The position numbers were made by a program, and so were the translations under genes. The notes beneath the pieces are model-generated. The model ran no database searches, was not told the DNA's origin, and worked only from the letters and a program-made list of their open reading frames with translations. From Flavobacterium sp. KS-LB2 (GTDB lineage Bacteria > Bacteroidota > Bacteroidia > Flavobacteriales > Flavobacteriaceae): 64,000 nt of DNA. The stretch covers positions 2,356,001 to 2,420,000 of the forward strand of contig NZ_CP145904.1 in NCBI RefSeq assembly GCF_036895565.1, read 5' to 3'. Below are positions 17,152 through 24,782 of this stretch, one piece after another. Positions within the stretch are counted from its first letter, which is position 1. Each line of letters begins with the position of its first letter.

Positions 17152-17823
17152 CTATCTTGGATTCTCTTCAAAATACCGTTCTTCAATTCGCTTGATGTCT
17201 TTTATGGAATTTTTGGCCCAAGCCAAACGCTTTTCTAATATTTCATTTTCGGATAAATGCCAATCAATGTTTGAATTCCGCAAGCGATTCGTCAGGTTTT
17301 GAATGATTATCGCCGCCGAAACCGATATATTCAAACTTTCGGTAAAACCTACCATCGGGATTTTAAGAAAACCATTGGCGCGTTTCAAAATTTCTTCTGA
17401 TAATCCGTCTCTTTCTGTTCCAAAAAATAAAGCACTGGGTTTCGAAATATCAAAATCTTCCATCAAACAATCATTCTCATGTGGTGTGGTAGCAATGATT
17501 TGGTAGCCTTTACTTTTCAACGTATCCAGACAATTTGTAATCCTGTCGAATGTATTGATGTCGACCCATTTTTGAGCACCCATGGCAATTTCCTTGTCGA
17601 TACTTTTTCCGTAGCGTTGCTCGATCACGTTCAATTTCTGAATTCCAAAAATCTCGCAACTGCGCATTACTGCACTCGTGTTGTGCATTTGGAAAATATC
17701 CTCAACAGCAATCGTAAAATGCTTAGTTCTGTTTTCCAATACTTTCAGAAATTTTTCTTTGCGGTTATCAGTCAATATATTTTCAAGAAAGGCGAGATAC
17801 TCCAATCTGGTGCTCGTTTGCAA
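17152..17823 (-). CDS. TrmH-family tRNA/rRNA 2'-O-methyltransferase, duplicate copy with altered start
   Basis: This SPOUT methyltransferase contains NTSAVMRSCEIFGI, FFGTERDGLS and VGFTESLNISVSAAIIIQNL, the three SpoU motifs. It is about 95% identical to the copy at 18662 (ten differences over about 215 aligned residues). Its start is abnormal. The ATG and promoter seen in the other copy are replaced by a REP hairpin (17809-17831), and the first available start is TTG 17823 inside the REP, giving MQTSTRLEY. Otherwise the reading frame is intact. It may be translated poorly or not at all; the other copy is the likely functional gene. Confidence 0.8.
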   Translation of the reverse strand: MQTSTRLEYLAFLENILTDNRKEKFLKVLENRTKHFTIAVEDIFQMHNTSAVMRSCEIFGIQKLNVIEQRYGKSIDKEIAMGAQKWVDINTFDRITNCLDTLKSKGYQIIATTPHENDCLMEDFDISKPSALFFGTERDGLSEEILKRANGFLKIPMVGFTESLNISVSAAIIIQNLTNRLRNSNIDWHLSENEILEKRLAWAKNSIKDIKRIEERYFEENPR

Positions 17824-17871
17824 CGAGTACCCAATTTAATTTGGAACACTATCGTAGTGTTTGTAACGCGG
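17809..17871 (+). repeat. REP pair overlapping the start of trmH copy 1
   Basis: The hairpin at 17809-17831 (GGTGCTCGTT, TGC, AACGAGTACC) and a second element ending TTTGTAACGCGGT repeat the left REP pair of the RAYT gene in the same orientation. Confidence 0.8.
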
Positions 17872-17933
17872 TTTCTTAAACTAAAAACTATATACTTCCG
17901 CAAACTTGTCACTTACTTTGTCGAAATACTAGC

Positions 17934-17963
17934 TGTGATTGCTTCGTTCCTCGCAATGACTCA
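17934..17963. repeat. 30-base dispersed repeat, copy 2
   Basis: This is identical over 30 bases to 17085-17114. Together the two copies bracket trmH copy 1 and its REP. Confidence 0.8.
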
Positions 17964-18075
17964 GCTAACGGCAAAAAAACAAAGTTGAGCAAACTAATCT
18001 TTGTCAAAATACGTATTACGATTCCTCCTTCGTTGGAAAGACAATGCGATGGGAATATCTGCGACTATTTTTTTG

Positions 18076-18083
18076 TAACTTTG
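18076..18083 (+). promoter_or_regulatory. -7 promoter box of the toxin-antitoxin operon
   Basis: TAACTTTG lies 19 bases before the antitoxin ATG. Confidence 0.65.
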
Positions 18084-18102
18084 AATTTAAGAAATAAAAG
18101 AC

Positions 18103-18321
18103 ATGGATATTCAATCTTCTAAAATAGAATTAGTAAAAATCATTCTCAACATTGAGAATGATAAATTTATAGAAAAAATTACCGAGTTTATTCAAAAAGA
18201 AAAAGTAGACTTTTGGGATGAATTGAGTGTTGCTGAACAAGAGGAAATTGAAAAAGGAATAAAAGAATTGAATAAAGGAAAAAGAGTGGAGTTCAACGAC
18301 TTTTTGAAAAAAATCTCTTAG
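18103..18321 (+). CDS. type II antitoxin (72 aa)
   Basis: This small acidic helical protein (MDIQSSKIELVKIILNIENDKFIEKITEFIQKEKVDFWDEL...) has the C-terminal pattern SVAEQEEIEKGIKELNKGKRVEFNDFLKKIS, common in antitoxins of ParE/RelE pairs in Bacteroidota. Its stop overlaps the toxin start by one base (TAGTG), so translation is coupled. It should neutralise the toxin and probably represses the shared promoter. The identification rests mainly on this arrangement. Confidence 0.8.
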   Translation: MDIQSSKIELVKIILNIENDKFIEKITEFIQKEKVDFWDELSVAEQEEIEKGIKELNKGKRVEFNDFLKKIS

Positions 18322-18623
18322 TGAAAGTCTTTTTATCCGAATCAGCTGAAAGTAAACTTTTTAAATTAAATGAGTATCTTTTACTGAAATGGAATTTGAA
18401 AGTTCGAAATGACTTTATTAAAAAGCTAACTTCTAAAATTGAACAAATTTCAAATCAACCTGAAAGTTGTCCAGAATCCTATTTATTCAAAGGGCTTTTT
18501 AAATGCGTTGTAACAAAACAAACTACTTTTTACTACAGAGTACACTTTGACAAAAAAGAGATTGAGATAATCACCTTTTTTGACACAAGACAAAATCCAG
18601 ACCATTTAGAAAAGGAAATTTAA
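18321..18623 (+). CDS. RelE/ParE family toxin (100 aa)
   Basis: The protein starts at GTG 18321, overlapping the antitoxin stop. MKVFLSESAESKLFKLNEYLLLKWNLKVRNDFIKKL, then CVVTKQTTFYYRVHFDKKEIEIITFFDTRQNPDHL, follows the ParE/RelE fold, with the basic helix and the final strand motif ending FDTRQNP. The ParE branch (DNA gyrase poison) and the RelE branch (mRNA cleavage) cannot be separated by eye; the DTRQNP ending is frequent in ParE-like members. The module lies between the two trmH copies. Confidence 0.88.
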   Translation: MKVFLSESAESKLFKLNEYLLLKWNLKVRNDFIKKLTSKIEQISNQPESCPESYLFKGLFKCVVTKQTTFYYRVHFDKKEIEIITFFDTRQNPDHLEKEI

Positions 18624-18661
18624 AGTCACTTTCTTAATCGTTTTTTTATCACAAAAGCAAT

Positions 18662-19324
18662 CTAACTTGGATTCTCCTCAAAATATCGTTCTTCAATTCG
18701 CTTGATGTCTTTTATGGAATTTTTGGCCCAAGCCAAACGCTTTTCTAAAATTTCATTTTCGGATAAATGCCATTCAATATTTGAATTGCGCAATCGATTC
18801 GTCAGATTTTGAATGATTATCGCCGCCGAAACCGAAATGTTCAAACTTTCCGTAAAACCTACCATCGGGATTTTTAGAAAACCATCGGCGCGTTGCAAGA
18901 TTTCTTCGGATAATCCGTCTCTTTCAGTTCCAAAAAACAAAGCGCTTGGTTTCGAAATATCAAAATCTTCCATCAAACAATCATTCTCATGTGGCGTGGT
19001 AGCAATGATTTGATAGCCTTTATTCTTTAACGTATCTACACAATTCGTAATACTGTCGAAAGTATTGATGTCAACCCATTTTTGGGCACCCATCGCAATT
19101 TCCTTATCGATACTTTTTCCGTATCGTTGCTCGATAACATTCAATTCCTGAATTCCAAAAACCTCACAACTGCGCATCACCGCACTGGTATTGTGCATTT
19201 GAAAAATATCCTCAACAGCAATCGTAAAATGCTTGGTTCTGTTTTCCAATACTTTCAGAAATTTTTCTTTTCGATTATCAGTCAGGATATTTTCAAGAAA
19301 ATTAAGGTAATCGATATCAATCAT
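18662..19324 (-). CDS. TrmH-family tRNA/rRNA 2'-O-methyltransferase
   Basis: This 220-aa SPOUT enzyme starts with ATG 19324 (MIDIDYLNFLENILTDNRKEKF). Motif 1 is NTSAVMRSCEVFGI, motif 2 FFGTERDGLSEEIL and motif 3 GFTESLNISVSAA, which together form the knotted SAM site. It has a perfect -7 box on its own strand, unlike the near-identical gene at 17152. Ribose methylation of a tRNA guanosine (Gm18 in TrmH) is the usual activity; the exact target is not certain. Confidence 0.92.
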   Translation of the reverse strand: MIDIDYLNFLENILTDNRKEKFLKVLENRTKHFTIAVEDIFQMHNTSAVMRSCEVFGIQELNVIEQRYGKSIDKEIAMGAQKWVDINTFDSITNCVDTLKNKGYQIIATTPHENDCLMEDFDISKPSALFFGTERDGLSEEILQRADGFLKIPMVGFTESLNISVSAAIIIQNLTNRLRNSNIEWHLSENEILEKRLAWAKNSIKDIKRIEERYFEENPS

Positions 19325-19342
19325 TGCGGATTATTTTTTTGG

Positions 19343-19350
19343 CAAAAATA
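19343..19350 (-). promoter_or_regulatory. -7 promoter box of trmH copy 2
   Basis: On the minus strand this reads TATTTTTG, 18 bases before the ATG. The equivalent is missing at copy 1. Confidence 0.65.
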
Positions 19351-19389
19351 CTAAAAAAGAGTAGCTTTATCTCCTAATGCATTTTACAA

Positions 19390-20082
19390 ATGAAAAAGAA
19401 ATTAGTGGTTTTGACTGGTGCCGGAATTAGTGCGGAAAGCGGTATCAAAACTTTTCGTGACAGTGACGGACTTTGGGAAGGCCATAACGTTATGGATGTC
19501 GCAACTCCCGAAGGCTGGAGTAAAAACCCGGCTTTAGTAATGGATTTTTATAATCAAAGACGAAAACAACTCAAGGAAGTACAACCCAATTTGGGTCATC
19601 AGATTCTGGCGGAATTAGAGAATGAATTTGATGTATATATCATTACCCAAAATGTAGATGATTTACACGAACGCGCCGGAAGTACTAATGTGTTGCATTT
19701 GCATGGCGAATTATTGAAAGTAAGAAGTACCAAAAACCCAAATTACATTCTGGATTGGCAGGAGGATTTGAATTTTGGCGATTTAGACGAAAACAAAAAT
19801 CAATTGCGCCCGCATATTGTTTGGTTTGGCGAGGAAGTTCCTGCCCTTGATGAAGCCATAACAATTACTCAAAGTGCGGATTATTTTGCTGTTATAGGAA
19901 CGTCATTACAAGTATATCCTGCGGCTGGATTAATCGATTTCACAGCGCGAGAAACGCCCATTTTTTATATTGATCCAAAACCCATAAAAATCCCGAATCT
20001 TCGAAATCCATTGGATGTGATTCCAGAAGTGGCTTCTGAAGGAATGAAAATACTAAAAAAGAAGCTTACAGCGTTTATTTAA
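19390..20082 (+). CDS. Sir2-family NAD-dependent protein deacylase
   Basis: This sirtuin of 230 aa shows GAGIS (10-14), FRD...GLW (22-29), TQNVD (86-90), catalytic His105 in LHLHGE and GTSLQVYPAAG (170-180). Tyr54 and Arg57 in YNQRR match the pair that binds acidic acyl groups in class III (SIRT5/CobB-like) enzymes, so desuccinylation or demalonylation is as likely as deacetylation. There are no zinc-binding cysteines; the region between 107 and 140 lacks Cys altogether. It is divergent from trmH copy 2, sharing a 65-base intergenic region. Confidence 0.92.
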   Translation: MKKKLVVLTGAGISAESGIKTFRDSDGLWEGHNVMDVATPEGWSKNPALVMDFYNQRRKQLKEVQPNLGHQILAELENEFDVYIITQNVDDLHERAGSTNVLHLHGELLKVRSTKNPNYILDWQEDLNFGDLDENKNQLRPHIVWFGEEVPALDEAITITQSADYFAVIGTSLQVYPAAGLIDFTARETPIFYIDPKPIKIPNLRNPLDVIPEVASEGMKILKKKLTAFI

Positions 20083-20107
20083 AAAAACATTCGTTTTCTA
20101 ATTTGTC

Positions 20108-20135
20108 TCGAAAGGTTTATATTTGTGCCTTTCGA
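20108..20135. promoter_or_regulatory. purB promoter with overlapping inverted repeat
   Basis: The -7 box TATATTTG (20118-20125) lies between perfect 8-bp inverted arms TCGAAAGG (20108-20115) and CCTTTCGA (20128-20135), the geometry of a repressor operator. Confidence 0.55.
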
Positions 20136-20150
20136 ACAAACAACTAAAAA

Positions 20151-21497
20151 ATGACTACTTTAAACGAATTGAATGCTATATCGCCAATCGACGGAAGATA
20201 TAGAAACAAGACTATTTCGCTGGCTCCATTTTTCTCTGAAGAAGCCTTAATCAAATACCGCGTATTGGTTGAAATTGAATACTTCATTGCTTTGTGCGAA
20301 GTGCCTTTACCACAACTAAAAAACGTAAACCCAAATTTATTCGAAAGCTTACGTGACATTTATAAAAACTTCTCTACTGAAGATGCACTTTGGATAAAAG
20401 AAACAGAAAAAGTAACCAACCACGATGTAAAAGCGGTGGAATACTTCATCAAAGATGCTTTTGAAAAATTAGGATTGTCTGAATATAAAGAGTTTATCCA
20501 TTTTGGATTGACTTCTCAGGATATTAATAACACGGCAATTCCGCTTTCTACAAAAGAAGCTTTCGAGAAAGTATACATGCCTTCTTTGATTACTTTAACT
20601 TCAAAATTGAAAGATTTAAGTGTAGAGTGGAAAGACGTTCCAATGCTTGCCCGTACACATGGACAACCGGCTTCACCAACGCGTTTGGGTAAAGAAATTG
20701 GGGTTTTTGTAGAACGTTTAGAAGAGCAAATGCGTTTGTTGTTTAATGTTCCTTTTGCGGCTAAATTTGGCGGAGCAACCGGAAATTATAACGCACATCA
20801 TGTGGCGTATCCTCAAATTGACTGGAGAAAATTCGGCGGAAAATTTGTAGAGGAAAATCTTGGTTTGCACCACTCCTTCCCTACTACACAAATTGAACAT
20901 TACGATCATTTCGCTGCATTTTTTGATGCGTTGAAAAGAATAAATACCATCATCATTGATTTAGACCGAGATATTTGGACGTACGTTTCAATGGAATATT
21001 TCAAACAAAAAATCAAAGCGGGAGAAATTGGTTCTTCGGCAATGCCACATAAAGTGAACCCAATTGATTTTGAAAATTCAGAAGGAAACTTAGGTATAGC
21101 CAATGCTATTTTCGAACATTTATCAGCTAAATTACCTTTGTCAAGATTACAACGTGATTTAACGGATAGTACGGTTTTAAGAAATATTGGTGTACCAATG
21201 GGACATACATTAATCGCTTTTGAAGCTACTTTGAAAGGATTGAACAAATTGTTATTGAACGAACCAAAATTCCATGAAGATTTAGAAAAAAACTGGGCTG
21301 TTGTTGCGGAAGCGATTCAAACAATTTTACGCCGTGAAGGATATCCAAATCCGTATGAAGCGTTGAAAGGATTGACCAGAACCAATGAAGCGATTGATAA
21401 AAACGCAATTCACGGTTTTATTGCAACCTTAGAAGTTTCGGATGAAATTAAGGCTGAATTGATGCAAATCACTCCTAGCAATTTCTTAGGAATATAA
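20151..21497 (+). CDS. purB: adenylosuccinate lyase
   Basis: PurB cleaves SAICAR and adenylosuccinate, releasing fumarate in purine synthesis. The fumarase/aspartase-family signature is clear: GSSAMPHKVNPIDFENSEGN, with the mobile-loop serine pair. HFGLTSQDINNTA supplies substrate contacts, as does ARTHGQPASPTRLGKE. At 448 aa it matches the longer, E. coli-like subgroup. It is a single gene with an operator-like promoter and its own terminator. Confidence 0.97.
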   Translation: MTTLNELNAISPIDGRYRNKTISLAPFFSEEALIKYRVLVEIEYFIALCEVPLPQLKNVNPNLFESLRDIYKNFSTEDALWIKETEKVTNHDVKAVEYFIKDAFEKLGLSEYKEFIHFGLTSQDINNTAIPLSTKEAFEKVYMPSLITLTSKLKDLSVEWKDVPMLARTHGQPASPTRLGKEIGVFVERLEEQMRLLFNVPFAAKFGGATGNYNAHHVAYPQIDWRKFGGKFVEENLGLHHSFPTTQIEHYDHFAAFFDALKRINTIIIDLDRDIWTYVSMEYFKQKIKAGEIGSSAMPHKVNPIDFENSEGNLGIANAIFEHLSAKLPLSRLQRDLTDSTVLRNIGVPMGHTLIAFEATLKGLNKLLLNEPKFHEDLEKNWAVVAEAIQTILRREGYPNPYEALKGLTRTNEAIDKNAIHGFIATLEVSDEIKAELMQITPSNFLGI

Positions 21498-21523
21498 GTT
21501 TTAAGAAATTATTCCAATTTATA

Positions 21524-21569
21524 AAAACCCGTTGAAAAGAGATAAAAATTCTTTTCAACGGGTTTTTTA
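21524..21569 (+). terminator. purB terminator
   Basis: The 14-bp arms AACCCGTTGAAAAG (21526-21539) and CTTTTCAACGGGTT (21551-21564) are perfect and are followed by T residues. Confidence 0.92.
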
Positions 21570-21680
21570 TTGCTAAAAAAATCATAAAAAGCCCTATTAA
21601 GCTCTAATTACACTTAAAAAATTAAAGTTTTTTTATATATTACCAATATACTCAAAAACCTTAAAAATCAGTAAACGCCC

Positions 21681-23921
21681 ATGAATACCGCAGAAACAGT
21701 AGCAAATGTATCACACCATTTGCAACCTCTAATTAGTGATTTAGGATTAATTCTTATGACAGCCGCAGTGGCAGTTTTATTATTTAAAAAAATAAAACAA
21801 CCACTGGTTCTGGGGTATTTAATTGCCGGTTTTTTGGCAGGAAATCATTTTGATTTTTTCCCTTCGGTAAAAGATATTAAAAGCGTAGAAGTTTGGGCAG
21901 AAATTGGAGTAATCTTTTTATTATTTAGTTTGGGGCTGGAATTCAGTTTTAAAAAACTGATGAAAGTAGGTGGAACTGCCTCTATTACTGCTGTAACACA
22001 AATTATTGCGATGGTTGCCATTGGATATTTAGTAGGCCAATGGATTGGTTGGAAACCCATGGACAGTATTTTTCTAGGAGTAATTCTTTCGATTTCGTCT
22101 ACTACCATTATTCTGAAAACGTTTGATGAACTCGGCGTAAAAACCCAAAAATTTGCGGGAATCGTTATTGGTTCGCTTATCGTTCAAGATATAGTTGCCA
22201 TTTTGATGATGGTTTTACTCTCTACAATTGCAGTGAGTCAACAGTTTTCAGGAGGTGAGTTGTTATTATCCGTTTTTAAACTAATCTTTTTCTTGACCAT
22301 CTGGTTTGTTGGAGGTATCTTTTTTATCCCGACTTTACTTAAAAAAGCCAAAAATATATTGACGGATGAAATGCTGTTAATCATCTCACTTGCTTTGTGT
22401 TTAATGATGGTTATTTTGGCAGCCAATGTTGGTTTTTCTCCTGCATTAGGTGCTTTTATAATGGGTTCCATCATTGCTGAAACTACTCAAGCAGAACACA
22501 TCGAACATTTGGTAAAACCAGTTAAAGACCTTTTTGGAGCGGTTTTCTTTGTATCCGTTGGGATGTTAATTAACCCAGGAACTTTATATGAATATGCTTT
22601 GCCGGTTGCTATTTTGACATTAGTGGTGATTATAGGACAATCCGTAAGTTCAACAATTGGTGCTTTACTTTCCGGGCAGCCTTTAAAACAATCAGTACAA
22701 ACTGGAATGAGTTTATCGCAAATTGGAGAATTCTCTTTTATTATTGCAACATTAGGAATGACATTGAATGTAACTAGTGATTTTCTATATCCAATTGTAG
22801 TGGCAGTGTCAGCAGTGACCACGTTTACAACTCCATTTATGGTTAAATTTGCGACTCCTTTTTCAGAATATTTGGAAAAAAAATTACCTCGAAAATGGAT
22901 TAAAAAAATCGAACGCTATAGTGCCAATGCACAATCTATCAAACTAGTAAGCAACTGGCAAATCGTTGTACGTGCATTTCTAACACAAGTAATTATCCAT
23001 TCTGTTATTATTGTAGCAATTATTTTACTTTCATCAAAATTCATTTTACCTCTAGTTGAAGGGTCACAATTTGGTAATATATTCGCCGCATTAATTACAC
23101 TAGTGATACTGTCTCCTTTTTTATGGGCACTATCGTTGCGTCGGGTTGCGGTCAAAGAAGTAGCCATTTTAAGAGAAGAACGCAAATATCGTGGCCCAAT
23201 ACTAATGATGATTTTACTACGAATGCTATTGACGTTGTTTTATATTGGATTTTTATTAAATATCTTTTTCTCTCCTATAATTGCTTTTGTAATGCTGATT
23301 GCTGCTGTAGTAGTCTATTTTGTTTTTCCAAAAAAACTTAATGCGCAATACCACAAAATTGAAAATCACTTTTTACAAAATTTAAATGCAAGAGAACTTA
23401 AAAAAACAGTAAGAAGCCGCAGTGATTTAACACCTTGGGACGGACACATGACCACTTTTGAAATTGCTCCAACCTCGAATATTGCAGGAAAAACATTAGA
23501 AGAATTAAGCATTCGAGAACAATTAGGAATTAATATCGCCTTTGTTAAGCGTGGAGAAATAACAATTAATATACCGAGTAGAAACGAAAGACTTTTTCCA
23601 GGCGATGAAATTTGTGTTATTGGTACCGATACACAAGTGAAAGCGTTTAAGGAATATTTAGACCAACATGAGATTGATGTTTCGCCTTTAGCAACCGCAT
23701 CTGATATTGTTTTACAACAATTAGAACTCATTAATGAAGCATTTATTGGAAAAAGCATCCGTGAATCTGAATTACGTGAAAAAACACGTGGCTTGATTGT
23801 TGGTTTAGAAAGAGGTGGAAAAAGAATTCTAAATCCAGAATCACAATTGATTTTAGAAAAAAATGACGTTCTTTGGATTGTAGGCAGCAAAAAATTATTG
23901 GCGAATCTTTCCAAAAATTAA
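21681..23921 (+). CDS. CPA2 monovalent cation:proton antiporter with C-terminal RCK_C (TrkA-C) domains
   Basis: The first 390 residues form the Kef/NapA-type antiporter core (LGYLIAGFLAGNHFDFFP, FSLGLEFSFKKL, ISSTTIILKTF, GFSPALGAFIMGSIIAET). Another hydrophobic block spans about 430-560. The C-terminus has two RCK_C-like modules (SNIAGKTLEELSIREQLGINIAFVKRGE and EAFIGKSIRESELREKTRGLIVGLERGG), each ending in a VIG/IVG strand. There is no RCK_N Rossmann domain, unlike KefB/KefC. Exchange of K+ or Na+ for H+ is expected; the ion is not certain. Confidence 0.88.
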   Translation: MNTAETVANVSHHLQPLISDLGLILMTAAVAVLLFKKIKQPLVLGYLIAGFLAGNHFDFFPSVKDIKSVEVWAEIGVIFLLFSLGLEFSFKKLMKVGGTASITAVTQIIAMVAIGYLVGQWIGWKPMDSIFLGVILSISSTTIILKTFDELGVKTQKFAGIVIGSLIVQDIVAILMMVLLSTIAVSQQFSGGELLLSVFKLIFFLTIWFVGGIFFIPTLLKKAKNILTDEMLLIISLALCLMMVILAANVGFSPALGAFIMGSIIAETTQAEHIEHLVKPVKDLFGAVFFVSVGMLINPGTLYEYALPVAILTLVVIIGQSVSSTIGALLSGQPLKQSVQTGMSLSQIGEFSFIIATLGMTLNVTSDFLYPIVVAVSAVTTFTTPFMVKFATPFSEYLEKKLPRKWIKKIERYSANAQSIKLVSNWQIVVRAFLTQVIIHSVIIVAIILLSSKFILPLVEGSQFGNIFAALITLVILSPFLWALSLRRVAVKEVAILREERKYRGPILMMILLRMLLTLFYIGFLLNIFFSPIIAFVMLIAAVVVYFVFPKKLNAQYHKIENHFLQNLNARELKKTVRSRSDLTPWDGHMTTFEIAPTSNIAGKTLEELSIREQLGINIAFVKRGEITINIPSRNERLFPGDEICVIGTDTQVKAFKEYLDQHEIDVSPLATASDIVLQQLELINEAFIGKSIRESELREKTRGLIVGLERGGKRILNPESQLILEKNDVLWIVGSKKLLANLSKN

Positions 23922-23993
23922 ATTAAGAAAATTTATTTCTTATTCCATTATTATATTTGAGTGAGTACGATCTAATTTAAAAATCCTATATAC

Positions 23994-24038
23994 ATCCCGT
24001 CTGAACGAAACTTTAGATTTTGTTTAGACGGGATTTTC
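23994..24038 (+). terminator. terminator after the CPA2 antiporter gene
   Basis: ATCCCGTCTGAAC (23994-24006) pairs with GTTTAGACGGGAT (24022-24034), with one mismatch, and is followed by TTTT. Confidence 0.8.
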
Positions 24039-24115
24039 AGTTTATTATAAAAAATAGTATTTGAACAATTCTAAATCAATAAGATTAAGCAATATTTTAT
24101 ACCTTAGAGCAGTTT

Positions 24116-24123
24116 TATTTTTG
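24116..24123 (+). promoter_or_regulatory. -7 promoter box of the kef pair
   Basis: TATTTTTG lies 52 bases before the oxidoreductase ATG at 24176. Confidence 0.6.
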
Positions 24124-24175
24124 TAGAAATACTGTAAATCAACACCTAAACCTTTTTTAAAGTTCAAATCTATTT

Positions 24176-24781
24176 ATGCCAAAAAATAAAATCTTAATCC
24201 TGTTTTCACATCCGCTATTCGAGAAATCTCATGCGAATAAAGCTTTAGTGGAACATATTCCCAATTCAGAAAACATTACTTTCCATGATTTATACGAACA
24301 CTACCCCGATTTTGATATTGATGTAAAATACGAACAAGATTTATTAAGTCAGCATGATATAATCATTTGGCACCATCCCATGTACTGGTATAGTTGCCCG
24401 CCATTGATGAAGCAATGGATTGATATGGTACTCGAACACAACTGGGCTTACGGAAAAAAGGGAAAAGCTTTGCAGGATAAAATTATTTTCCAGGTGTTAA
24501 CTACTGGTGGCGACAAGGAAAATTATTGCGAAACAGGTAGCGATCGCTATAGCATACTGGAATTATTAGAACCATTCAATCAAACTGCAAAGGTGTGTAA
24601 TATGATCTACTTACCTCCTTTTGTAGTCCATGGAACACATAATATGACACAAGAAGATTATGAAAAAAATGGTTTGATTTACGGCTATTTTCTAGACTAT
24701 ATGGAAAATCACAATATAGATACGGATGAAATTTTGCTACACCATTATTTAAATGAATGGTTTGCAACAATACTGACATAA
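24176..24781 (+). CDS. NAD(P)H oxidoreductase, KefF/KefG-type ancillary protein
   Basis: This flavodoxin-like quinone reductase family member of 201 aa begins MPKNKILILFSHPLFEKSHANKAL, the FMN phosphate loop. IIWHHPMYWYSCPPLMKQWIDMVLEHNWAYG is the family core. Such proteins bind next to Kef K+ efflux systems and are needed for full activity. The neighbouring kef gene starts one base after this stop, so the two are almost certainly one operon. Whether it acts like KefF (for KefC) or KefG (for KefB) is not decided by sequence alone. Confidence 0.9.
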   Translation: MPKNKILILFSHPLFEKSHANKALVEHIPNSENITFHDLYEHYPDFDIDVKYEQDLLSQHDIIIWHHPMYWYSCPPLMKQWIDMVLEHNWAYGKKGKALQDKIIFQVLTTGGDKENYCETGSDRYSILELLEPFNQTAKVCNMIYLPPFVVHGTHNMTQEDYEKNGLIYGYFLDYMENHNIDTDEILLHHYLNEWFATILT

Positions 24782-24782
24782 G

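Noticed and set aside
16250..17871. REP hairpins considered as a CRISPR array
   Set aside because: Only three irregularly spaced pairs in mixed orientation, with no spacers and no cas genes.
17479..17988. Plus-strand open frame across the trmH copy 1 start
   Set aside because: It is antisense to trmH and REP sequence; no start signals and no protein-like composition.
14129..18623. Accessory block considered as a complete defence island
   Set aside because: A membrane protein of unknown function, a secreted orphan, a broken transposase and one TA pair are present, but no recognised defence nuclease, methyltransferase or helicase set.
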